Part shown: positions 1 to 5,808 of the stretch, in pieces
Numbering within the stretch: position 1 is the stretch's first letter
Layout of the letters: each line of letters starts with the position of its first letter
Assembly (NCBI GenBank): GCA_034436375.1
Contig: DAOTVS010000318.1
Coordinates: forward strand, 1-7,266
DNA: 7,266 nt
Direction: 5' to 3'
Source of the DNA: DAOTVS01 sp034436375
Lineage (GTDB): Bacteria > Chloroflexota > Anaerolineae > SpSt-313
The notes under the pieces: model-generated
Seen by the model: only the letters and a program-made list of their open reading frames with translations
Databases searched by the model: none
Told to the model about the DNA's origin: nothing
Translations under genes and position numbers: made by a program

Positions 1-58
1 GGGGTGTTGCTGCCTGTTTTGCCGCTCCGCGGAGCGGCAAAACAGGCAGCAACACCCC
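1..58. repeat. Perfect 58-bp palindrome at the window edge
   Basis: Bases 1-29 are the exact reverse complement of bases 30-58, with no unpaired loop; the centre is CCGCGG around 28-33. The arm begins GGGGTGTTGCTGCC and returns as GGCAGCAACACCCC. Two more C bases follow at 59-60, so the palindrome may continue beyond the window start. A hairpin terminator would normally have a 3-8 nt loop and a T-run, and neither is present. It could be a dispersed palindromic repeat, the end of an upstream transcript, or a fold-back artefact at a contig end. The repeat itself is certain; its meaning is not. Confidence 0.9.
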
Positions 59-208
59 CCACACCCCTAAAGGTCAAGCCGGGCGGTTGCGGAGCCCAAA
101 ACCTGGCTGGCTTTTGCCAATCGATTCCCATCATGGAAAATGGTGTATCAGGTCTATCCTGCTCACAGGCTGATGGCTCTATCCTCGGCTCCCCTGACCC
201 GATGGAAA
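59..208. other. Non-coding upstream region of the glycosidase
   Basis: No reading frame here has a ribosome binding site or a recognisable product. The notable item is an 8-bp direct repeat, TCTATCCT, at 153-160 and 178-185. The copies start 25 bp apart and end 48 and 23 bp upstream of the -35 box, which is where an activator could bind. The repeat is short enough to be chance. Otherwise I see nothing in this stretch. Confidence 0.4.
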
Positions 209-237
209 TTGACACGGTCTGAGGAGAGTGCTACAAT
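209..237 (+). promoter_or_regulatory. Sigma70-type promoter, extended -10
   Basis: A consensus -35 box TTGACA (209-214) is followed after exactly 17 nt by a -10 box TACAAT (232-237), one mismatch from TATAAT. A TG dinucleotide at 229-230, one base before the -10, makes it an extended -10 element. Transcription would start near 244 and leave a leader of about 230 nt before the glycosidase gene. Such a match in GC-rich DNA directly upstream of a large gene is unlikely to be chance. The boxes are seen in the sequence; activity and the exact start are inferred. Confidence 0.8.
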
Positions 238-247
238 TTGGCAGTCA

Positions 248-263
248 CATGTCATAGGACATG
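248..263. promoter_or_regulatory. Candidate operator, CATGTC-N4-GACATG
   Basis: Half-sites CATGTC (248-253) and GACATG (258-263) form a perfect inverted repeat around a 4-base spacer (ATAG). Against a transcription start near 244 the site covers about +5 to +20, a typical position for a repressor that blocks promoter clearance. The dyad is what a dimeric helix-turn-helix regulator would bind, but no regulator gene is in the window and I cannot assign a family. Substrate-dependent derepression would suit a sugar-catabolic gene; that is inference. Confidence 0.55.
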
Positions 264-462
264 CACAGCATCGGCGCCCCTTGGCAAAATCAGGCGACCC
301 CTTTGGGGATGACAAGGCCATTCGACAGACCGGTGATGATCCAAAGCCAGACAAGTTGCCCCATTTTACACTGGCGGCCGGGGCTACCAGGCCTCTCTTG
401 CTATCTGGCTCCACACACAGGGCCTCTGCCCGGCGCCGTCCCCCGGCGCGTTGCTGTTTCTC
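264..462 (+). other. Untranslated leader of the glycosidase transcript
   Basis: This stretch lies between the candidate operator and the ribosome binding site and has no convincing gene. It has modest hairpin potential: CCCC-TTT-GGGG at 298-308; a nested fold pairing 345-351 (AGCCAGA) with 404-410, 352-355 with 397-400 and 358-362 with 380-384; and a GC-only stem, GCGCCG-tcccc-CGGCGC, at 433-449, 13 nt before the Shine-Dalgarno. I do not recognise a riboswitch class. The last hairpin could influence ribosome access, but GC-rich DNA forms such stems easily. Confidence 0.3.
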
Positions 463-469
463 AAGGAGG
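463..469 (+). promoter_or_regulatory. Ribosome binding site AAGGAGG
   Basis: A full-consensus Shine-Dalgarno lies 5 nt before the ATG at 475 and 8 nt before the ATG at 478. It decides the start: the frame stays open back to a TTG at 451, but that codon lies upstream of the Shine-Dalgarno and would place it inside the coding region. Confidence 0.85.
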
Positions 470-474
470 ATGAG

Positions 475-3400
475 ATGATGGCGACTGTTGCTTTTCCTGC
501 TGCCGGCGCCCCGGTAGACCTGACCCCCTTTGCCGCTGCACGCTGGTGGGAGGGCGACCAGGGGCGTACTCTCCAGACCCATGACCTCAAGCGCGACAGC
601 GAGGGCTGCTTGCCGGCGCAGCTGGACCCCAAGACGGGTGAATGGCAGGTGGGACTGGAGTGGGAAATGCCGCGCGACGTCTGCCGGGTGGTAGTGCGCT
701 TTGCCGGCGACATCCCGGCGGGGCTGGCCGTGCAATACTGGCGCCGCAACTGGCCTACGCCCGCACCCGAGCGGATGCCCGGCGCCCGGCGCGGCTGGAT
801 CGGCCGTGACGACCCCTTCCACGGAGCCTGGACGCGGGTGCATGGCGAGCAGGTTGTTGTGGGCTCTGACTTGAGCCTGATTTTCGATCCCCTCGACCTG
901 CCCGAGATCAGTGGCTGGGAGGCGGCGGATCAGCTTGATAATGCCGAACACTATCGCGCCACCTTCCGGCGCACCCTCAAGCTGCGCTTGGTGGCCCGAA
1001 CGCCCTTCCGGGTGGCGGCCATCGAGGCCTATTCGCCCGCGACCTGGCGCGAGGAAACGGTGGACGTGCGCCTGGGTGTGGGGAGCGCCGAAGAGGCCGA
1101 CTGGAGCGGCCGTGCCCAGGTGGTGAACGGCTATCTGTTAGGGATGGAATCCCTCGATTTCGCAGCCGGCGATGCCTTGCACGATGACGGCTCGTGGGCG
1201 CTGCATACCGCAGGCGCCGCCAAGGGCCTGCGCCTGCGCCTGCTCGCTGCCGAATGCGCCGCCGATAGCAATGACCAGACGATCGTCACCCTGCGCACTC
1301 GGGCGCACAGCTTCTCCTTCCAGGTGTCCGATCTGGCGCGGGGCCCGATTCCAATCCCTGATTACCATGTGCTGGTCACGCGAGCGGGCGCAACTGCCGA
1401 GGCCCCGATGACGGGCATGGCGCCCATCTACGACCGGGTGGAGGCAGAGCCCGAGCACTCTTATCAGCGCGCACTGGCCGAGATCCCCCGGCTGGATGTG
1501 ACCAAGACCTCTCCCTTTGGCCGCTACCTGCCGTTGACGGTGGAGGCTGGTCGACAGGAGATGGCGATTCGCTACAATGGCGAGTTCTTCGGCGACAAGC
1601 GCATCATGAAGCTGCATGGGCGCGATGCAGCCCGTCTGCAGTGGCCCAGCCATGAGATCCGCTATCGCTTCGGCACCGGCGACCCGGCCGATTTCCGCGA
1701 GGGCCGGCGCGAGGCTACGAAGCAGTCGCTGCTGCAGGGCTGGCTGCCGGTGGTGATCAGCGAGTGGCTGGACCGCGAGATCGAGTACACCCAGACGGCC
1801 TTTGCCGCTTTGCTCGATGGCCCCATGACCGGGCAGGACGCCCGCCGCGGCGATGAGGACGTCGTCTTTTTCCTGCGCTTTCGCATCCGCAACACCACAC
1901 ACGGCTGCAAGCGTGCCCGGCTGCTTCTGGCTATTGCGCCGCAGGAGCAACTGCGCGTGCAGGAGGGCCTGCTGCTGGCCGAAGGGCGCGTGGCGCCGGC
2001 GGAGCCGGTGGCGCGTCAGTGGAAGGTGCAGCGCTATGCGACGCCTGTGCTGCGGGCAGCGGCCACAGCCGGCAAGGGCTCCTTGAGCGCCGTGCCCTTT
2101 GCCGATCAGCCCGGCGCCTCGCAAGCGGTCACGACGGCGATGGCTTATGAGGTGGACCTGGCCGGCGGCGAGGCGGATACGCTGACTCTGACGGTGCCCT
2201 TTGCCAGCCTGACGCAGGCGGCCGAGTGGCAAAAGGCGGCTGCCCTGGACTATGACGCCAAACTGGCCGATGTGGTGGACTTTTGGCAGGGTTACATTCT
2301 GGGCGGGGGGCAGATGGACCTGCCCGATGCGGACCTGGGCGATTTCCACCGGGCGGTGCGCACGCACGTAGCCATCAGCGCCGACAAGGATCCCGTCAGC
2401 GGCCTGATCATGGTGCCGGCGGCGACCTGGGCCTATGGCGTCTGCGGCAACGAGGCTATCTGGCAGATCCATATGCTGGATCAGGCCGGGCATCACGATC
2501 GGGCGGAGATCTATCTCGAGACCTACCTCCGCACCCAGGGCGCCAAGATGCTGGATGGCAACTTCCAGTCGGCCGAGGGCGTGGTGACCGGGCTCGATAT
2601 CGAAGCGGGTGAGCCATCATTGGGCCACTTTGCCTATAACCTGGACCCGGGCTATGTGATGGAGTGCCTGGCCAATCACTACCGCTACACCGGCGACCGC
2701 GCCTGGCTGGACCGCGTGGCGGGGCAGCTCGTGGCAGCCTGTGATTTCGTGGTGCGTGAGCGGCAGGCGACCAGGGTGAACGGCCCTGACGGTCAGCCCG
2801 TTGCCGAATGGGGCTTGCTGCCCTGCGGCCACCTGGAGGACAACCCCGAGTGGCGGCACTGGTTCGCCGTGAACGCCCACGCCTATGGCGGCATGAAGGC
2901 CATTGCCGATGTGCTCAGCGAGGTCGGGCACCCTGAGGCGGAGCGCCTGCAGCGCGAGGCAGCCGCCTACCGTGCGGATATTCGCCAGGCGGCGCGGCGG
3001 GCTATGGTCGAGGCGCCCGTGGTAAGGCTCTTGGATGGCAACTATGTGCCCCACATCCCCACCCGCACTGGTCTCCGCGGCCGCGAGTGGGGCTGGTTCC
3101 GTGAGGCCGCCTATGGCGCGCTGCATCTGATGGAGTGCGGCGTCTTGGCGCCCGACGAGCCGGAGGTGACCTGGCTGCTCAAGGACCTGGAGGATAACCT
3201 CTTTGTCAGCCGCGACTGGGGCCGGCCGGTGGATTTGGAGCGCTACTGGTTCAGCCATGGCGGCGCGACGATCCAATCGAACCTGCTGGACCTGGGCATC
3301 GACTATTTGCGGCGGGGCCAGGTCAAGCATGCCCTGCGCGCGCTGTTCAACAATTTTGGCTCTCAGCTCTACCCCGATGTGCGCGCCTACACGGAACACC

Positions 3401-3810
3401 CGGTGATCGAGCTGGGGCACGGGGTAGGGCCATTCTACAAGAGCTCCGATGAGGCTAAGGCCCTGGTGTGGCTGCGTGCCTTCCTGCTTCGCGAGGAGGG
3501 GGATGTGCTGCACCTGGCGGAGGGGGCGCCACAAGCCTGGTTCGCCGCCGGGCAGCACTTTGGCGTGAGCCGCATGGCCAGTTTCTTTGGGCCGGTGAGC
3601 TACCGGGTGCAGGCTGGGGCGAGCGAGGTGACGGTGACGGTGGATACACCGGCGCGGCGTTCGCTCAGAGCGCTGGTGGTGCACCTGCGCCGGCCGGGCC
3701 TGCAGGCGGTGACCGTCAACGGCCGCCCGCACAACGATTTCGACCCCACGACCGGGGCGGTGCGCATCGCCGCGCCGGCAGGCTCAGTAGAGATCAAGGG
3801 CCAGTTCTAA
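475..3810 (+). CDS. Six-hairpin (alpha/alpha)6-barrel glycosidase-like protein, family unassigned
   Basis: This 1111-residue protein probably hydrolyses a glycosidic bond in a sulfated or formerly sulfated glycan. Residues 1 to about 600 look beta-rich, with many aromatic residues, like the N-terminal beta-sandwich regions of GH78- or GH63-type enzymes. A helical part of about 600-1010 starts at FWQGYILGGG (603-612) and contains ATWAYGVCGNEAIW (650-663), EWGLLPCGHLED (778-789), FSHGGATIQSN (from 926) and HPVIELGHGVGPFY (975-988). These acidic and aromatic clusters are plausible active-site loops, with Glu660, Glu778 and Glu979 as candidate catalytic acids. A C-terminal beta-sandwich (about 1020-1111) closes it, as is usual in this superfamily. 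No signal peptide is visible, so it is probably cytoplasmic. ATG 475 or 478 may be the true start. It is convergent with two sulfatases and has its own promoter. I cannot name a GH family or substrate; the superfamily call rests on overall pattern. Confidence 0.7.
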   Translation: MMATVAFPAAGAPVDLTPFAAARWWEGDQGRTLQTHDLKRDSEGCLPAQLDPKTGEWQVGLEWEMPRDVCRVVVRFAGDIPAGLAVQYWRRNWPTPAPERMPGARRGWIGRDDPFHGAWTRVHGEQVVVGSDLSLIFDPLDLPEISGWEAADQLDNAEHYRATFRRTLKLRLVARTPFRVAAIEAYSPATWREETVDVRLGVGSAEEADWSGRAQVVNGYLLGMESLDFAAGDALHDDGSWALHTAGAAKGLRLRLLAAECAADSNDQTIVTLRTRAHSFSFQVSDLARGPIPIPDYHVLVTRAGATAEAPMTGMAPIYDRVEAEPEHSYQRALAEIPRLDVTKTSPFGRYLPLTVEAGRQEMAIRYNGEFFGDKRIMKLHGRDAARLQWPSHEIRYRFGTGDPADFREGRREATKQSLLQGWLPVVISEWLDREIEYTQTAFAALLDGPMTGQDARRGDEDVVFFLRFRIRNTTHGCKRARLLLAIAPQEQLRVQEGLLLAEGRVAPAEPVARQWKVQRYATPVLRAAATAGKGSLSAVPFADQPGASQAVTTAMAYEVDLAGGEADTLTLTVPFASLTQAAEWQKAAALDYDAKLADVVDFWQGYILGGGQMDLPDADLGDFHRAVRTHVAISADKDPVSGLIMVPAATWAYGVCGNEAIWQIHMLDQAGHHDRAEIYLETYLRTQGAKMLDGNFQSAEGVVTGLDIEAGEPSLGHFAYNLDPGYVMECLANHYRYTGDRAWLDRVAGQLVAACDFVVRERQATRVNGPDGQPVAEWGLLPCGHLEDNPEWRHWFAVNAHAYGGMKAIADVLSEVGHPEAERLQREAAAYRADIRQAARRAMVEAPVVRLLDGNYVPHIPTRTGLRGREWGWFREAAYGALHLMECGVLAPDEPEVTWLLKDLEDNLFVSRDWGRPVDLERYWFSHGGATIQSNLLDLGIDYLRRGQVKHALRALFNNFGSQLYPDVRAYTEHPVIELGHGVGPFYKSSDEAKALVWLRAFLLREEGDVLHLAEGAPQAWFAAGQHFGVSRMASFFGPVSYRVQAGASEVTVTVDTPARRSLRALVVHLRRPGLQAVTVNGRPHNDFDPTTGAVRIAAPAGSVEIKGQF

Positions 3811-3821
3811 GCCCAATCGCT

Positions 3822-4010
3822 GTCAACGGGTTGCGGACACGGATTACACGGATTGTGCCGGCTGTGATGCACTACTCGCCAGCCCGACCGTTCTTGCCCT
3901 GCCATAGAGACGCGCTGGTGGCCCGTGTTAGCGGCCTCTGCTATCCATAGTCGCTACAGCTGCTATGGCATGCAACCAATCCGTACAATCCGTGTCCGCA
4001 ACCCGTTGAC
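3822..4010. repeat. 189-bp element with 34-bp inverted arms
   Basis: The left arm (3822-3855) and right arm (3977-4010) are inverted copies matching at 32 of 34 positions; the outer 24 bp match perfectly, beginning GTCAACGGGTTGCGG and ending in GTTGAC. Each arm carries a doubled unit, ACACGGATTACACGGATTG on the left. A second inverted pair lies inside, TGCCATAG (3900-3907) with CTATGGCA (3963-3970). It starts 11 nt after the glycosidase stop codon. No coding frame and no clear target-site duplication are visible. It could be a MITE-like or dispersed palindromic element, or a transcript-end structure; there is no T-run. The structure is certain, the nature is not. Confidence 0.85.
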
Positions 4011-4014
4011 TAGA

Positions 4015-4095
4015 GCAATTGAACATAAATCCGCACGCCCTTGTGCCGTATGCCTCGTCAGGCGACAAATGGTGCGCGGATTTATGTTCAATTGC
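4015..4095. repeat. Perfect 20-bp inverted repeat between convergent genes
   Basis: GCAATTGAACATAAATCCGC (4015-4034) and its exact reverse complement (4076-4095) flank a 41-nt loop that contains a small hairpin, GCCT-CGTC-AGGC (4052-4063). The AT-rich arm stands out against the surrounding DNA. It lies 12 nt beyond the stop codon of the sulfatase at 4108-5661 and 4 nt from the neighbouring 34-bp-arm element, so the RNA from either strand would fold into a long stem. It may act as a bidirectional transcription end or mRNA 3' protector. There is no T-run on either strand, so a classic intrinsic terminator is not supported. Confidence 0.85.
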
Positions 4096-4107
4096 ACTGC
4101 ACTCTCC

Positions 4108-5661
4108 TCAGGCGTGGCAGAGCCGTCGCGGCAGGACGTTATCGGTGCGCACGATCTCATCGAGCAGGGCCAACCGCAGATCATCGCGCAGCCGGGCACA
4201 GGCCGGGTCGTGCCAGCGATTGTAGAGCTCCGCCGGGTCCTCCTGCAGATCGAACAGCTCACCGTAGGGTTGGCCGGAGTAGGTGGTCAGCTTGTAACGC
4301 GCGGTGACCAGGGTGCGCAGGCGCAGCCCCAGATAATCCTCGTCATTCTCGATCAGCGCGGCGTCGCGCACTTGCTCTACCTCGCCGCGCAGCAGGGGCG
4401 CCAGTGACTTGCCCGGGCAGGCCGGAAGCTGGCGCGGCGCCTCGGGCCGAGGTGGGACGTGTCCTTCGGGGGCGGGCACGTTGCACAGGTCCAGGATGGT
4501 CGGTGCAAAGTCGAGGTACGACGCCAGCGCCGGGGTGGCGACGCCCTGAGAAAAGTGGCCTGGCCAACTCCACAGAAAGGGTACCCGCACCAGCCCCTCG
4601 AAATGAAAAGGCCCCTTGTTCAGCAGGCCGTGATCGCCCATCAGGTCCCCATGATCAGAGAGGAAGACGACTACCGTGTTCTCACGCAGGCCCAGGGCCT
4701 CCAGGCTGTCGAGGATGCGGCCGACCTGGGCATCGATGAGAGAGATCATGCCGTAGGTGAGGGCGATGATCTGCTGGCGGTGGGCGTCAGGCATCTTCAT
4801 AGGCGCCCGCCGACCGGCGACCTGCACCTCGTGCTCGTAGCTGTCGCGGAAGTGTGGCGCCAGGTCGTCGAATTCGCCCTCGCGGCGCACCGGCAGCGGG
4901 ATTTCCTCAGGGTCATAGAGGGTGGCGTACGGCTCGGGCGGGCAGAAGGCATGGTGCGGATCGGGGAAGGAGCACCAGAGGAAGAAGGGCTGGTCGCTCT
5001 GCCCTTCACGCTGCAAAAAGTCGATGGTGCGATCTGCAACCCAGGTGGAGTGGTGCCACTGGGCTGGGATGGCCGAAACCCAGGATTGGTCGATGCCAGT
5101 GAGGGGGTTGAGCGCATTCTCGCGCTGGTAGAGAGCGCTGGCCCCAGGATGGGTCTCTTCCAGCCAGTGCAGATAGTCGCCCCACAGGTAGCCGCCGTGA
5201 CCGCCGGCGAACTCGGTGCTCTGAAAGCCATAGTACGGCGAGGGCAGGTGGCGAATGCGCCCGCTCTCCCACAGCGGCGCACCCTCGGCGAAATCGGCCG
5301 GATCCAGGGTCGCCGGGTCCTGGCCCGGCTGGCCGAAGAAGCAGGTCATGTGCAGCTTGCCCACCGCGTGGGTGCGATAGCCGGCCGCGCTCAGGCTGCC
5401 GACAATAGTCGGGGTGGCCGGGTGGAGGGGAATGCCGTTGGTGCGCACCCCATGGCTGCGCGGGGGCAGACCCGTGAACAGGGTCGCTCGCCCCGGCATG
5501 CAGAGGGGATTGTTGCAATAGGCCCGCTCAAAGCGCACGCCACTGGCCGCCAGACGGTCGATGTTGGGCGTCTGCAGCACAGGGTTGCCCATGCAGCTCA
5601 GATGATCGGCGCGCTGCTGGTCGGTGATGATGCACAGTATGTTCGGTCTTGTCTCTGCCAA
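4108..5661 (-). CDS. Type I (formylglycine-dependent) sulfatase, 517 aa
   Basis: This enzyme hydrolyses sulfate esters, probably on a sugar. RPNILCIITDQQRADHL near the N-terminus (residues 5-21) provides metal ligands Asp14 and Gln15. LCMPGRATLFTG carries Cys54 in the Cys-X-Pro-X-Arg signature, which is converted to formylglycine in mature enzymes. VGKLHM has Lys102 and His104; LSDHGDLMGDHG has the Asp336-His337 metal site, followed by Lys349. GELFDLQEDPAELYN (from 467) is the usual C-terminal sulfatase signature. I chose a TTG start at 5661 because GGAG lies 8 nt upstream and the protein then begins directly before the conserved RPNIL strand. An in-frame GTG at 5733 would add 24 residues encoded by the repeat cluster. 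No signal peptide is seen. It probably shares a transcript with the sulfatase upstream. The sulfated substrate cannot be read from the sequence. Confidence 0.92.
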   Translation of the reverse strand: MAETRPNILCIITDQQRADHLSCMGNPVLQTPNIDRLAASGVRFERAYCNNPLCMPGRATLFTGLPPRSHGVRTNGIPLHPATPTIVGSLSAAGYRTHAVGKLHMTCFFGQPGQDPATLDPADFAEGAPLWESGRIRHLPSPYYGFQSTEFAGGHGGYLWGDYLHWLEETHPGASALYQRENALNPLTGIDQSWVSAIPAQWHHSTWVADRTIDFLQREGQSDQPFFLWCSFPDPHHAFCPPEPYATLYDPEEIPLPVRREGEFDDLAPHFRDSYEHEVQVAGRRAPMKMPDAHRQQIIALTYGMISLIDAQVGRILDSLEALGLRENTVVVFLSDHGDLMGDHGLLNKGPFHFEGLVRVPFLWSWPGHFSQGVATPALASYLDFAPTILDLCNVPAPEGHVPPRPEAPRQLPACPGKSLAPLLRGEVEQVRDAALIENDEDYLGLRLRTLVTARYKLTTYSGQPYGELFDLQEDPAELYNRWHDPACARLRDDLRLALLDEIVRTDNVLPRRLCHA

Positions 5662-5806
5662 GGAACTCGCTCCGTTGATGGCAACTCGTAAGAACTCATG
5701 GGAACTGTCAGGAACTGAGCAAACTGACAGCACTCAGGGAGCTTCTGCGAGTTCCTGTGAGCCCCTATGAGTTCGCCCAGTTCCCCTGCTTCTGCCAGTT
5801 CCCCCG
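5662..5806. repeat. Cluster of GAACT(C/G) words in both orientations
   Basis: The 147-nt spacer between the two sulfatases is almost filled by copies of one short word. On the + strand GGAACTC or GGAACTG-like copies lie at 5662, 5682 (CAACTC), 5692, 5701, 5711 and 5722 (AACTG). Inverted copies lie at 5747-5755, 5767-5774, 5778-5785 and 5795-5802. Exact inverted pairs include GGAACTCGC (5662-5670) with 5747-5755, GAACTCAT (5692-5699) with 5767-5774, CAGGAACT (5709-5716) with 5750-5757, GGGAACTG (5700-5707) with 5778-5785, and CTGTCAG (5705-5711) with 5724-5730. A 15-nt direct repeat, GCTTCTGC(G/C)AGTTCC, occurs at 5741-5755 and 5788-5802. The pairings overlap, so the RNA could adopt alternative folds between the two genes. 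Confidence 0.85.
5670..5673 (-). promoter_or_regulatory. Ribosome binding site GGAG deciding the TTG start
   Basis: On the - strand, GGAG at 5673-5670 is followed by 8 nt and then TTG at 5661-5659. No comparable site precedes the in-frame GTG at 5733. This supports the shorter protein even though the start codon is the rare TTG. Confidence 0.6.
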
Positions 5807-5808
5807 CT

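Noticed and set aside
1..58. Intrinsic terminator
   Set aside because: There is no loop and no T-run after either arm, and no gene ends next to it in the window.
264..474. Riboswitch or tRNA in the leader
   Set aside because: I see no conserved riboswitch core or cloverleaf, only short stems expected in GC-rich DNA.
163..951. 262-residue - strand frame across the promoter region
   Set aside because: It overlaps the promoter, operator and start of the glycosidase gene, and has no recognisable product or ribosome binding site.
1138..2496. 452-residue open frame on the - strand within the glycosidase gene
   Set aside because: It is a shadow of the GC-rich glycosidase frame, rich in Arg, Gln and His with no recognisable motif, while the + strand frame has a strong ribosome binding site and coherent domains.
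2617..3732. 371-residue open frame on the - strand within the glycosidase gene
   Set aside because: It has the same low-complexity antisense composition, no ribosome binding site and no family signature.
3822..4010. Insertion sequence
   Set aside because: There is no transposase frame between the arms and no clear target-site duplication; only a non-autonomous element would fit.
4459..5691. 410-residue + strand frame opposite the first sulfatase
   Set aside because: The opposite strand encodes all sulfatase active-site motifs, so this is its antisense shadow.
5662..5806. CRISPR array
   Set aside because: The repeats are about 7-9 nt, in both orientations and irregularly spaced, without unique spacers of constant length.
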